Assembly: GCA_027489135.1 (NCBI GenBank)
Contig: JAIYAI010000016.1
Location: 1 to 18,528, forward strand
Reading direction: 5' to 3'
DNA length: 18,528 bases
Origin: Acetobacteraceae bacterium
Lineage (GTDB): Bacteria > Pseudomonadota > Alphaproteobacteria > Acetobacterales > Acetobacteraceae
Position 1 is the first letter of the stretch. Each line of letters starts with the position of its first letter. Below the pieces are notes generated by a model, which was not told the DNA's origin, searched no databases, and saw only the letters and a program-made list of their open reading frames with translations. The translations under genes and the position numbers were made by a program. Positions 1 through 7,919 of this stretch are shown here, piece by piece.

Positions 1-1
1 C

Positions 2-808
2 GGCGCGCTGCTGCTGGCGCCCGCGCTCGTGGCGCTGCTGCTGGCGCTGACGCGGCTGCATGCCTGGGGCCCGACCTCGCCGGGCGTGCTGGGCGCTGCC
101 GCGGCGGCGCTGCTGCTGCTGGCCGGCTTCGTGTGGCGGGAGCGGCGGGCGGCGTCGCCGCTGGTCGATCTCGGGCTGTTCCGCAGGCCGGCCTTCGCGG
201 GCGGGGTGGTCGCGGTGCTGCTGTCCTACGCCATGCTCTACGGCATGTTCTTCGGCATGTCCTTCGCCCTGGCGCGCGGCTTCGGCGAGGACCCGCTCGT
301 CGCAGGGCTGCGGCTCGCGGTGGTGCCCGTGGCGCTGGGGCTGCTGGCGCCGGTGGGGGCGCATCTCGCGGAGCGGCGGCCGCTGGCGACGCGGCTGCTG
401 GGCCTCGCGGTGTGCGCTGCCGCGGCGCTGACGCTGGCATGGCTGCTGGAAGCCGGCACGGCCGCCCTGCCCACGGTGATGGCGGGGCTTGCGGCCTATG
501 GCGCGGGGCTCGGCCTGTTCATCGCGCCGAGCAACAGCGCGACCCTTGCCGCGGCGCCGGAGGCGTGGGCGGGGCAGGCCGGCGGGCTGCTCAACCTGAT
601 GCGGGCGCTGGGCACGGCGATCGGCGTGGCGCTCGCCGCGACGCTGCTCGCCTGGCAGTTGGCGCCGGCGGGCGATGCGGCGGTGCGCACGACGGGCGTG
701 CCGGAGGCGACGCTGCTTGCCGCCGTCGGGGCGGTGATGTGGCTGCAGGCCGGGCTCGCCGCACTGGCGGCGCTGGCCTCCCTGGCCGGGCGAAGCGGCC
801 GCGGCTGA
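2..808 (+). CDS. MFS transporter, DHA2 (EmrB/QacA-like) family, C-terminal part
   Basis: The reading frame is open from the first bases of the window, so the 5' end lies outside; about 268 residues remain. The product is very hydrophobic, with six or more membrane segments separated by short basic loops. A cytoplasmic linker with RERRAASPLVDLGLF followed by a phenylalanine-containing segment is typical of the middle of 14-helix DHA2 drug/H+ antiporters. Near the C-terminus, GLGLFIAPSNSATL and GGLLNLMRALGTAIGVAL match the conserved late helices of the same family. The family exports drugs or metabolites using the proton gradient across the inner membrane; the substrate cannot be told from this fragment. 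The stop is TGA at 806-808. Nothing in the following 108 bp looks like a convincing terminator. Confidence 0.8.
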   Translation, partial: GALLLAPALVALLLALTRLHAWGPTSPGVLGAAAAALLLLAGFVWRERRAASPLVDLGLFRRPAFAGGVVAVLLSYAMLYGMFFGMSFALARGFGEDPLVAGLRLAVVPVALGLLAPVGAHLAERRPLATRLLGLAVCAAAALTLAWLLEAGTAALPTVMAGLAAYGAGLGLFIAPSNSATLAAAPEAWAGQAGGLLNLMRALGTAIGVALAATLLAWQLAPAGDAAVRTTGVPEATLLAAVGAVMWLQAGLAALAALASLAGRSGRG

Positions 809-916
809 GCCGCCACGGCGTCGCTGTCCCGGATCGGCTCTGCGCCTCGGGAGCCCTGGCGCGCGTTCCCCCGACGGATCACGATGCGGCGATCCATCCG
901 TGCCGGGAACCGCACC

Positions 917-1684
917 ATGTCGTCGCTGATCGTCGCCCCGGCCCTCTTCGCCGGCTGCCTGCTGGCGGGGCTGCTCGGCCTGACCTTGCGGCGGCGGCTG
1001 GCGGAGCATCACCTCGACAGCGATTCCCGCGCCGTCGTCACCAACATCACCGGGCTGATCGCGGCGATGTCGGCGCTGCTGCTCGGCCTGCTCGTCGCCA
1101 ATGCGCAGAGTTCCTACAACACGGTGAGCGACGAGGTGGACCAGATCGCCGCCAACATGGTGGAGATGGACCGGGCGCTGGCCAGCTACGGCCCGGCGGC
1201 GGTCGAGGCGCGGGCGTTGCTGCGCGAGGTGGCGACGACGGAGGTGGACCGCATCTGGCCGCCCGGCGGTGGCGCGGCACGCGCGGAGGCGATCGACCCG
1301 ACGGGGACCGAGGCGTCGCGCATGAAGCTTCTGGGAATGCTCGGCGCGCTGCCGACGCAGACCGACGTGCAGCGCAGCGTGCAGCGGCACGTGCTGGAAT
1401 TGCTGGCGGCGAACGGGCGGCTGCGCGTGATGGTCATGAACCAGATCAACAACGACCTGCCGACGCCGATCGTGGTGGTGGTCAGCTTCTGGCTGGTGAC
1501 GCTGTTCCTGGCCTTCGGGTTGCTGGCGCGGACCAACATGGTCGTCGTCGCCTCGCTGGTGATCGGCGCGGCCTCCGTGGGCGGGGCGATGTTCCTGGTG
1601 CTGGAACTGAACCGGCCCTTCGGCGGGATCATGCAGATCGGCGATGCTTCGCCGCGGGCAGCGCTGGTGCTGATGGGGCGGTAG
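917..1684 (+). CDS. DUF4239 / bestrophin-like domain membrane protein
   Basis: A protein of about 255 residues with two N-terminal membrane helices, a soluble middle part of roughly 110 residues, and two C-terminal helices. This layout, the segment NITGLIAAMSALLLGLLVAN, the following region with VSDEVDQIAANM, and the terminal LELNRPFGGIM resemble the DUF4239 (bestrophin-like) family, whose function is not established. I chose ATG 917 because a GGGAA sits at a workable distance and the first helix follows at once. ATG 884 is in frame and adds 11 residues but has no visible ribosome site. The gene ends only 7 bp before the convergent azlD stop. The family call rests on layout and motif resemblance, not on an alignment. 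Confidence 0.6.
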   Translation: MSSLIVAPALFAGCLLAGLLGLTLRRRLAEHHLDSDSRAVVTNITGLIAAMSALLLGLLVANAQSSYNTVSDEVDQIAANMVEMDRALASYGPAAVEARALLREVATTEVDRIWPPGGGAARAEAIDPTGTEASRMKLLGMLGALPTQTDVQRSVQRHVLELLAANGRLRVMVMNQINNDLPTPIVVVVSFWLVTLFLAFGLLARTNMVVVASLVIGAASVGGAMFLVLELNRPFGGIMQIGDASPRAALVLMGR

Positions 1685-1691
1685 GGCGCGT

Positions 1692-1994
1692 TCAGGCCCC
1701 GCCCTGCAGCAGCCAGAGCGCCGCCACCCCGACGGCGATCGAGACGGCGAGGCGCCGGAACGCCGCCTGCGTCGCCAGCACCACCGCCGCGGCGACCCAG
1801 CCGGTGGGTCCGGTGCCGGCCAGCGTCGGCGCGAGGAAGGCGACGAAGATGCAGCCCGGCATGTGGCGCAGCATCGCCTCCACGAAGGGCGGCGGGCGGG
1901 TGGCGCGCAGCAGCGCATAGCCGCCGGCGCGGCAGAGATAGGTCGCCAGCGCCATGCCGAGGATGGCGGCCAGCACGTCGGGACGCAGCGTCAT
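1692..1994 (-). CDS. azlD: AzlD family branched-chain amino acid exporter subunit
   Basis: A 100-residue protein with about three or four hydrophobic segments, matching the usual size and layout of the small AzlD subunit. Recognisable family features are an N-terminal helix ending in ATYLCRAGGY and the central HMPGCIFVAFLAPTL. AzlD works with the larger AzlC subunit in the inner membrane to export branched-chain amino acids and analogues. It lies directly downstream of azlC on the same strand with a 28-bp gap, so the pair is surely co-transcribed. The start is ATG 1994, with TGGAG about 11 bases upstream. Its stop faces the end of the DUF4239 gene. Confidence 0.85.
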   Translation of the reverse strand: MTLRPDVLAAILGMALATYLCRAGGYALLRATRPPPFVEAMLRHMPGCIFVAFLAPTLAGTGPTGWVAAAVVLATQAAFRRLAVSIAVGVAALWLLQGGA

Positions 1995-2022
1995 CGGCGA
2001 GCGGGCTCCAGGTGCGCGGCCG

Positions 2023-2757
2023 TCATCGGTTGGCGGCGTCCATTTTCCGCCGCCGGTCGATCGCCGCGCCCAGCGCCGCGCCGGCGAAGGCGCCGGCCAG
2101 CACCGGCCAGGGCGCGCCGAGGCCGAGGCCCCGACTGACCAGCAGCGCCACCGCGCCGGCCAGGATCCAGGGCGCCAGGTCCTGCCGCGGCCCGCGCCAG
2201 ATCTGCACCATCAGGGCCAGCAGCGCGGCGGTGGCGGCGAAGAACACCGGATGCCCGGGCGGCAGCCGCACCATGGCGCCGAAGCTGTGGCCGATGGTGA
2301 CCATCACCATCCAGTTCACCCACATCGCCAGCGCCGCGCCGAGCAGGAAGGCGCCGTCGCGCCGGCCCTGGCGCATCTCGGCCACCGTCAGCGCGAAGGC
2401 GTTGTCGACCAGCACGGCGAGCGTGCCCCAGAGCCGGATCCCGTGCAGCCGGTCGAGGATCGGCGCCAGCGCCGCGCCCATCGGCGCCATGCGGAGGTTG
2501 ATCACCAGGCAGGCGAGCGTCGCGCCCAGGATCGGCGCCGGGTCGGCCCAGATCTCGAGCGCGACGAGCTGCGCGGTGCCGGCGAAGACCAGCGCCGACA
2601 TCACCCAGGCCTCCAGCAGCGAGAGGCCCTTCGAGTCCGAGACCATGCCGATGACCAGGCCGAAGGGCGCGAGACCGACGGCGATCGCCATCGCCGCGCG
2701 CACGCCGCGGCGGAAGCCGGCCAGGGTGAAGCCGACGGAGGAGGAGGGTTCTGTCAC
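2023..2757 (-). CDS. azlC: AzlC family branched-chain amino acid exporter subunit
   Basis: A 244-residue inner-membrane protein with the AzlC signature: GFTLAGFRRGVRAAM, then APFGLVIGM, then MSALVFAGTAQLVAL, then INLRMAPMGAAL. It forms the main membrane unit of the AzlCD exporter with the next gene. I prefer the GTG start at 2757 (GTG ACA GAA) because it gives the usual family length. An in-frame ATG at 2799 overlaps the upstream ecsC-like stop as TGATG and would add 14 arginine-rich residues; translational coupling there cannot be excluded. Ribosome sites are weak for both starts. A 6-bp inverted repeat (CGGGCT/AGCCCG, 2761-2775) sits just upstream of the GTG. Confidence 0.85.
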   Translation of the reverse strand: MTEPSSSVGFTLAGFRRGVRAAMAIAVGLAPFGLVIGMVSDSKGLSLLEAWVMSALVFAGTAQLVALEIWADPAPILGATLACLVINLRMAPMGAALAPILDRLHGIRLWGTLAVLVDNAFALTVAEMRQGRRDGAFLLGAALAMWVNWMVMVTIGHSFGAMVRLPPGHPVFFAATAALLALMVQIWRGPRQDLAPWILAGAVALLVSRGLGLGAPWPVLAGAFAGAALGAAIDRRRKMDAANR

Positions 2758-2798
2758 GCGCGGGCTTCTAGCCCGGTGGGGCCCGGCGCGCAGTCCCA

Positions 2799-3611
2799 TC
2801 AGGCGTCGCGGATCGCCTCATAGGCACGGCGCACCACCACGGTGCCATGGGCGCGTTCCAGCCGACGCACGGTGAAATGCGCGCGGGCGAGGGTGCGGAA
2901 ATGCTCGAGGAAGGCGATGTTCACCGCCGCCCCCGTCGCCGCGCCCACCACCGGCGCCGCCTGTGCCGACAATTTGACCGCGACGGGCAGGCCGAAGCGG
3001 CCGGCGACGGCGGCGATGAAGCCCGGCAGCAGGGTGGTGACGCCCCGCCCGGCCGCGACTTGCAGGGCCTCGGCCAGCGCCAGGCGGAGGGCGAAATAGC
3101 CGCTCTCCGCCGCGTCGTCGGCCGGGTCGCGGCCGCCGAGGGCGAAGACCTTCAGGCATTCCGCGGCGCCGGCGGCAGAGGACAGGTCCTCCCCCTCCTC
3201 CGCCGCGACGGCAGCGATCTGGCGCAGCAGCATGGTGGTGGAGACCGGCAGTTCCAGCAGCGTCCCGGGCAGCCCGAAGGCGCCGCCCGCCATGCCGGAG
3301 GCAGCGACCAGGCCCCGATGGAACCAGGTGCTGGAGATCCCGCCAGGCGTCCGCGCGGGGTCGGTGCGCAGCGCGGTCTTCAGGGCGGTCTCCAGCGCCC
3401 CGGCGATGGCGCTGTCGAGGTTGCGCTGCACGGCGGCCGGCAGGCGGCGCTTCAGGCCATCCACCGTGCCGCCGACCATGCCGGCGATGCGGGCGGGGAT
3501 GGAGACGCCTTCGAGGATGGCGACCGCCTCCTCCAGCGCGGCCTGGTCGGCCTGGGGCAGGCGGGCGGAGGGCGCGGCGGGCGGGGCGAGGATGAGGGCG
3601 GTGCCGGTCAT
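2799..3611 (-). CDS. EcsC family protein
   Basis: A 270-residue protein. The central and C-terminal parts resemble the EcsC family: a basic amphipathic region, then STWFHRGLVAASGMAGGAFG, then LPGTLLELPVSTTMLLRQI and an acidic EEGEDLSSAAG segment. The function of this family is poorly defined; it is named after a gene of the Bacillus ecs ABC transporter locus but occurs alone in many proteobacteria. Hydrophobic glycine/alanine-rich stretches suggest membrane association, with no signal peptide. The frame stays open far upstream, but ATG 3611 is the sensible start because the beginning of the divergent molybdoenzyme gene lies only 54 bp away. Its TGA overlaps an in-frame ATG of azlC, so it probably heads an ecsC-azlC-azlD transcript. 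Confidence 0.75.
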   Translation of the reverse strand: MTGTALILAPPAAPSARLPQADQAALEEAVAILEGVSIPARIAGMVGGTVDGLKRRLPAAVQRNLDSAIAGALETALKTALRTDPARTPGGISSTWFHRGLVAASGMAGGAFGLPGTLLELPVSTTMLLRQIAAVAAEEGEDLSSAAGAAECLKVFALGGRDPADDAAESGYFALRLALAEALQVAAGRGVTTLLPGFIAAVAGRFGLPVAVKLSAQAAPVVGAATGAAVNIAFLEHFRTLARAHFTVRRLERAHGTVVVRRAYEAIRDA

Positions 3612-3665
3612 GCGACAGATATAGGATGCTTGCACGCGCTTTGCCGTGCCCCCCATGCTGGGCGC
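3612..3665. promoter_or_regulatory. Divergent intergenic region between ecsC-like gene and molybdoenzyme gene
   Basis: These 54 bp separate two divergently read genes and must hold or overlap promoters for both. The left part (around 3612-3630, containing GATATAGGATG) is less GC-rich than its surroundings, which suits a promoter. I cannot assign convincing -35/-10 hexamers. Confidence 0.35.
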
Positions 3666-5738
3666 ATGGACGGTTCCCTCCCGACGAAGCCCCTCTCCCT
3701 CCGCACCGCCTGCCCGCATGACTGCCCCAGCGCCTGCGTGCTGGAGGTGGAGCGCCTGTCGGAGACCCGCATCGGCCGGGTGCGCGGCGCCGCGGCCTAC
3801 GATTACACGGCAGGCACCTGCTGCGCGAAGGTTGCCCGCTACGCGGAGCGGGCGCACCACCCGGACCGCCTGACCCACCCGCTGCTGCGCGTGGGCGCGA
3901 AGGGCGAGGGACAGTTCGTCCGGATTGGCTGGGACGAGGCGCTGGACCGCATCGCCGAGGCCTTCCGGGACGCCGCCGCGCAGCACGGGCCGGAGGCGGT
4001 CTGGCCCTATCACAGCGGCGGGACGCTGGGGGTGCTGCAGCGCTGGGGCCTCGATCGGCTGCGCAACGTGATGGGCTATTCGCGGCAGAAGAGCACGATC
4101 TGCATCACCCCGGCCGAGATGGGCTGGAAGGCCGGCATGGGCGCGGCGCGCGGCACCGATCCGCGCCGCATCCAGGAGGCGCGGCTGATCCTGATGTGGG
4201 GCGGCAACCCGGTCGCCACCCAGGTGAACCTGATGCACCACATCCAGCAGGCACGCCGGCGCGGCGCGACCTTCGTGGTGGTGGACGCCTACCGCTCGCC
4301 CTCAGTGGAGGCCGCCGATATCGGCGTTGTGCTGCGGCCCGGGACGGATGCCGCGCTGGCGCTGGCGATGATGGCGGTGGCCTTCGAGGCCGGCACCGCG
4401 GATCGCGCGTTCCTGGCCCGCCACACCGATTTCGACCCTGCCATGGAGGCGCATGTCCGCGCCCACACCCCCGCATGGGCCTCCGGCATCACCGGCGTGC
4501 CGGTCGAGGAAATCCAACGCCTTGGCGCGCTCTATGCCGGGGAGCGGCGGATGTTCCTGCGCGCCGGCGTCGGCTTCACCCGCCACCGCAACGGCGCGGC
4601 GACGATGCATGCCGTGTCCTGCCTGCCCGCCGTGACGGGCGCCTGGGGCGCGGAGGGCGGCGGCGGCTTCTTCTACGCACTGGAAGGGTGGGGGCTGGAT
4701 ACGCGGCTCGCCTGGGGGACGGACCGGATCGATCCCAAGGTGCGGGTGCTGGACCAGTCGCGCATCGGCGCCGTGCTGGCAGGCGACCCGAAGGCGCTGT
4801 GCGGCGGGCCGCCGGTGACGGCGATGCTGATCCAGAATGCCAACAGCGCGGAGGTGGCGCCCGACAGCCACCGGGTGCGGCAGGGCCTGGCGCGGGAGGA
4901 CCTGTTCCTCGCGGTGCACGAGCAGTTCCTGACGCCGACCGCGCGCTTCGCCGACGTGGTGCTGCCGGCGACGACCTTCGTCGAGCACGACGACATCGTC
5001 ATGGGCCTCGGGCACACCGCGCTGACCATCGCGCCGCGGGTGATCGCGCCGCAGGGCGAGGCGCGCAGCAACCACGACGTGGTGCAGGGCCTGGCGGCGC
5101 GGCTGGGTGCGGAGCATCCGGGCTTCGGCATGGGCGCGGTCGAGATCCTGGACGCCACCCTGCGCGCGAGCGGACAGGCGGGCTGGGACGCGGCGCGGGA
5201 GACGGGCTACATCCCGGTGGCGAACGCGATCCCGGGCGGCGAGGAGTTCGCGGGCTTCCCGCATGCCGATGGGCGCTTCCGGTTCCGGCCGGACTGGGCG
5301 GCGCTCGGGCCCTATGGCGCGGCGATGCCCGGGGTGCCCACCTACTGGGAGGAGCCGCTGGAACGGATCGATGCGGAGCACCCGTTCCGGCTGATCACGC
5401 CGCCGGCGCGGCAATTCCTGAACACGACCTTCACCGAGACGGCGGGGTCGCGGCAGCGGGAGGGCGCGCCGGCGCTGCGCATGCATGCGGCGGATGCGGC
5501 GCGACTAGGGCTGGCTGACGGCGCGCGCATCCGCATGGGCAACCGGCGCGGCGCGATCACGCTGGCGCTGCGGGTGTTCGAGGGCGTGCGGGAGGGTGTG
5601 GTGGCGCTGGAGGGCATCTCGCCGAGCGACCTGTTCCCGGAAGGGATCGGCGTGAACGCGCTGATCGGCAGCGAACCGGTGGCGCCGGCGGGCGGCGTGG
5701 CGTTCCACGACACGGCGGTGTGGGTGAGGGGGGCCTAG
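3666..5738 (+). CDS. Molybdopterin oxidoreductase family protein (DMSO reductase superfamily, cytoplasmic)
   Basis: A 690-residue protein of the bis-molybdopterin guanine dinucleotide enzyme superfamily. The N-terminus carries a [4Fe-4S] motif, TACPHDCPSAC (Cys16, Cys20, Cys24), with the fourth ligand probably Cys53 in GTCCAKVARY. The molybdopterin domain follows (about 65-500), with LMWGGNPVATQ and VVVDAYRSPS typical of cofactor binding. Cys146 in STICITPAEMGW lies where the molybdenum ligand is found in formate dehydrogenase-type members. The C-terminal dinucleotide-binding domain (about 570-690) has ITPPARQFLNTTFTETAG, LGLADGARIRM and GIGVNAL. There is no Tat signal, so it is likely cytoplasmic. 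No electron-transfer or membrane subunit lies next to it, so donor, acceptor and substrate are unknown. The frame is open upstream; ATG 3666 places the motif near the N-terminus as usual. Confidence 0.88.
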   Translation: MDGSLPTKPLSLRTACPHDCPSACVLEVERLSETRIGRVRGAAAYDYTAGTCCAKVARYAERAHHPDRLTHPLLRVGAKGEGQFVRIGWDEALDRIAEAFRDAAAQHGPEAVWPYHSGGTLGVLQRWGLDRLRNVMGYSRQKSTICITPAEMGWKAGMGAARGTDPRRIQEARLILMWGGNPVATQVNLMHHIQQARRRGATFVVVDAYRSPSVEAADIGVVLRPGTDAALALAMMAVAFEAGTADRAFLARHTDFDPAMEAHVRAHTPAWASGITGVPVEEIQRLGALYAGERRMFLRAGVGFTRHRNGAATMHAVSCLPAVTGAWGAEGGGGFFYALEGWGLDTRLAWGTDRIDPKVRVLDQSRIGAVLAGDPKALCGGPPVTAMLIQNANSAEVAPDSHRVRQGLAREDLFLAVHEQFLTPTARFADVVLPATTFVEHDDIVMGLGHTALTIAPRVIAPQGEARSNHDVVQGLAARLGAEHPGFGMGAVEILDATLRASGQAGWDAARETGYIPVANAIPGGEEFAGFPHADGRFRFRPDWAALGPYGAAMPGVPTYWEEPLERIDAEHPFRLITPPARQFLNTTFTETAGSRQREGAPALRMHAADAARLGLADGARIRMGNRRGAITLALRVFEGVREGVVALEGISPSDLFPEGIGVNALIGSEPVAPAGGVAFHDTAVWVRGA

Positions 5739-5796
5739 GTCTGATGACCGGAGCGCCGGAGGGCGCGGAGGTCTGAATCGGACCGCCCGCGCGTGC

Positions 5797-6195
5797 TCAG
5801 CGCGCCCGCGTGTTGTCCCGCAGCCAGGCGGCGAAGGCGTCTTCCGAGAGTTCGCCGGCAGCGAGGTCGAGCATGACCACGATGCACTCCGCATCACTTG
5901 CCGTCAGATCGAGCCCGTTCAGAATGAGGAAGGTCTCGACCGCGACATAGGCGGTACGCTTGTTGCCGTCGATGAAGGGATGGTTCCGCGCCAGTCCGAA
6001 ACCTAGCGACGCTGCCAGCGCCGGCAGATCGGGTGCGCCATAGGCAGCGAGGTTCAGCGGCCGCGCCAGGGCGCTGTCGAGCAGGCCCGGATCGCGCACC
6101 CCCTCCCCGCCGCCATGCTCGGCAAGCTGTTCCTCGTGGATGGCGAGGATGGCGGCCCGCGTCAGCCAGAAGACGCCGTCACTTGGCGAGTTCAC
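5797..6195 (-). CDS. doc: Death-on-curing (Fic/Doc) family toxin
   Basis: A 132-residue protein with the Doc active-site motif NHPFIDGNKRTAY (His72 to Arg80, fitting HxFx[D/N]xNKR). The N-terminal VFWLTRAAILAIHEEQLAEH and the RDPGLLDSALARP segment are also typical of the death-on-curing branch. P1 Doc stops translation by phosphorylating EF-Tu; the same activity here is inferred from the intact motif. The start is GTG 6195, which overlaps the end of the antitoxin gene by 17 bp, so toxin translation is probably coupled to antitoxin translation. Length is close to the 125-135 residues usual for the family, so the toxin appears intact. The gene converges with the molybdoenzyme gene across 58 bp in which I see no clear terminator. 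Confidence 0.9.
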   Translation of the reverse strand: MNSPSDGVFWLTRAAILAIHEEQLAEHGGGEGVRDPGLLDSALARPLNLAAYGAPDLPALAASLGFGLARNHPFIDGNKRTAYVAVETFLILNGLDLTASDAECIVVMLDLAAGELSEDAFAAWLRDNTRAR

Positions 6196-6403
6196 GCAGC
6201 ACCGCCTGGCGCCGGCGCATGACCTCGCGCGCGACCTCCATCTGCCGCTCCAGGTCGGGATCGTGGCGCGTCAGGCGGAGGCCGTCCGGCGTCTCGATCG
6301 CGTGGAGCGTATCGCCCTCGTTCAGGTGAAGACGTGCCAGCAACTCCTTCGGCAGGACCACCCCCACCGAGTTGCCGATCGCACGCAGCTTCAGGGTCGC
6401 CAT
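6179..6403 (-). CDS. AbrB/MazE/SpoVT-type antitoxin
   Basis: A 74-residue protein beginning MATLKLRAIGNSVGVVLPKE, the swapped-hairpin AbrB/MazE DNA-binding domain (about residues 2-45). It ends in a charged helical tail, DLERQMEVAREVMRRRQAVL, suited to binding and neutralising the toxin. It lies upstream of doc and overlaps it by 17 bp, the usual antitoxin-first order. Antitoxins of this kind normally repress their own promoter, alone or with the toxin. The ATG at 6403 is preceded by a GAGGG at about 10 bases. The partner of P1 Doc is Phd; the AbrB/MazE-type pairing seen here is a recognised alternative. Confidence 0.88.
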   Translation of the reverse strand: MATLKLRAIGNSVGVVLPKELLARLHLNEGDTLHAIETPDGLRLTRHDPDLERQMEVAREVMRRRQAVLRELAK

Positions 6404-6482
6404 GGGTCATAGCCCTCATCTCACGGGCCGCCTCCGGCCGTGTCAACGAGAGTTATAACATCCCCGGAGTAGCTTCATGCAA
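6404..6482 (-). promoter_or_regulatory. Candidate promoter/operator of the antitoxin-toxin operon
   Basis: An AT-richer patch upstream of the antitoxin gene. Two overlapping promoter readings are possible on the minus strand. The first is TTGCAT (6482-6477) with TATAAC (6457-6452), spacing 19. The second is a perfect TTGACA (6446-6441) with TGAGAT (6423-6418), spacing 17. TATAAC lies within an 8-bp palindrome, GTTATAAC (6452-6459). A GGCCG/CGGCC inverted repeat (6426-6430, 6435-6439) falls inside the spacer of the second promoter, a likely place for autoregulation. The promoter is inferred from pattern only. Confidence 0.4.
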
Positions 6483-6547
6483 GACGAATCGCCACCAGCG
6501 CGGACAGTTGCGACAGCTCACGTGGTCGTCGTCCCACTGAAACACCC

Positions 6548-7867
6548 CTACAGGATGTACCGGCTGAGATCCGCGCTGCCCGCCAGCGGTGCGACCTTCT
6601 CCCGCACCGTCCCGGCATCCACCGCGATGCTCTCCCCCGACCGGTCGGAGGCGGTGAAGCTGATCTCCTCCAGCAGCCGCTCCAGCACCGTCGCCAGGCG
6701 CCGGGCGCCGATGTTCTCGACCTTGCTGTTGATGTCGGCGGCGAGGTCCGCGATCGCGTCCACCGCATCGCCGGTGATGTCGAGCGTCACACCCTCCGTC
6801 CCCAGCAGCGCGACATACTGCTTGATCAGGGAATGCTCGGGCTCCGTCAGGATCCGGCGGAAATCGTCGCGGGTCAGCGCCGAGAGCTCCACCCGGATCG
6901 GCAGCCGCCCCTGCAATTCCGGCAGCAGGTCGGAGGGCTTGCTCAGGTGGAAGGCGCCGGAGGCGATGAAGAGGATATGGTCCGTCTTCACCGGCCCGTG
7001 CTTCGTCGTGACGGTGGTGCCCTCGATCAGCGGCAGCAGGTCGCGCTGCACGCCTTCACGGCTCACGTCGCCGCCGCGCACGCCGCCTTCCGACCCGCGC
7101 GCGATCTTGTCGATCTCGTCGAGGAAGACGATGCCGTTGTTCTCCGCGTTCAGCACGGCGTCGCGTGTCAGCGCCTCCTGGTCCAGCAGCTTGTCCGCCT
7201 CGTCCTTGGTCAGCGCCTCGCGCGCCGCGGCGACGGTCATCTTCCGCGCCTTCTGCCGACCGCCGAACATCTTGCCGAGCATCTCCTGCATGTTCTGCAT
7301 CTGGATGCCCTGCGCGCCGGGCAGGTCGATCATGCCGATCGGCATGCCGCCGCCGGCATCCGCCACCTGCACCTCGACCTCCCGCTGCTCCAACTGGCCC
7401 TCGCGCAGCATGCGGCGGAACTTCATCTTGGTCTCGCCGGACGCGGCCTCGCCCACCAGCGCCGTGACCAGCCGCTCCTCGGCGGCGAGCTCGGCCTTGG
7501 CCTTCACGTCGCGGCGCGCCTGGTCGCGCATCTGGGTGATCGAGACCTCGACCAGGTCGCGCACGATGCTTTCCACGTCGCGGCCGACATAGCCGACCTC
7601 GGTGAATTTCGTGGCTTCCACCTTCAGGAAGGGCGCGTTGGCCAGCTTCGCCAGGCGGCGCGCGATCTCCGTCTTGCCGCAGCCGGTCGGGCCGATCATC
7701 AGGATGTTCTTCGGCACCACCTCCTCGCGCATGCCCTCGGCGAGTTGCTGGCGGCGCCAGCGGTTGCGAAGCGCGATGGCGACGGCGCGCTTGGCGTCGT
7801 TCTGGCCGACGATGTAGCGGTCGAGTTCGGAGACGATCTCGCGCGGGGAAAGATTGACTGCTTCCAC
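6548..7867 (-). CDS. hslU: ATP-dependent protease ATPase subunit HslU
   Basis: A 439-residue AAA+ unfoldase, close to the usual 435-445. It contains the Walker A motif GPTGCGKT (59-66), the pore loop GYVG (92-95), the family-specific I domain (about 110-240), Walker B IVFLDE (246-251), and the sensor/arginine-finger region LQGRLPIRVEL. It ends in DLSRYIL, matching the HslU tail that inserts into HslV to activate it. HslU hexamers unfold cytoplasmic substrates and feed them to the HslV dodecamer. The start is GTG 7867, giving the standard N-terminus VNLSPREIVSELDRYI; an AAGGG lies about 10 bases upstream. It is downstream of hslV on the same strand with a 149-bp gap, wider than usual for this pair. 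Confidence 0.97.
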   Translation of the reverse strand: MEAVNLSPREIVSELDRYIVGQNDAKRAVAIALRNRWRRQQLAEGMREEVVPKNILMIGPTGCGKTEIARRLAKLANAPFLKVEATKFTEVGYVGRDVESIVRDLVEVSITQMRDQARRDVKAKAELAAEERLVTALVGEAASGETKMKFRRMLREGQLEQREVEVQVADAGGGMPIGMIDLPGAQGIQMQNMQEMLGKMFGGRQKARKMTVAAAREALTKDEADKLLDQEALTRDAVLNAENNGIVFLDEIDKIARGSEGGVRGGDVSREGVQRDLLPLIEGTTVTTKHGPVKTDHILFIASGAFHLSKPSDLLPELQGRLPIRVELSALTRDDFRRILTEPEHSLIKQYVALLGTEGVTLDITGDAVDAIADLAADINSKVENIGARRLATVLERLLEEISFTASDRSGESIAVDAGTVREKVAPLAGSADLSRYIL

Positions 7868-7919
7868 GGGCTACGCCCTTTCTTGCTTGCGTGCGGTCCC
7901 GCCGAGGCGGAAACGTTCC

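Noticed and set aside
133..1920. A 595-codon open frame across the MFS and DUF4239 genes
   Set aside because: Composition is Arg/Ala/Gly-rich and repetitive, as expected for an out-of-frame reading of GC-rich coding DNA; the other frame has clear membrane-protein features.
4302..5486. A 394-codon open frame antisense to the molybdoenzyme gene
   Set aside because: Shadow frame caused by high third-position G+C; the sense frame has intact cofactor motifs throughout.
5739..5796. GC-rich inverted sequences between the molybdoenzyme and doc genes considered as a bidirectional terminator
   Set aside because: Stems are imperfect and no T-run follows on either strand.
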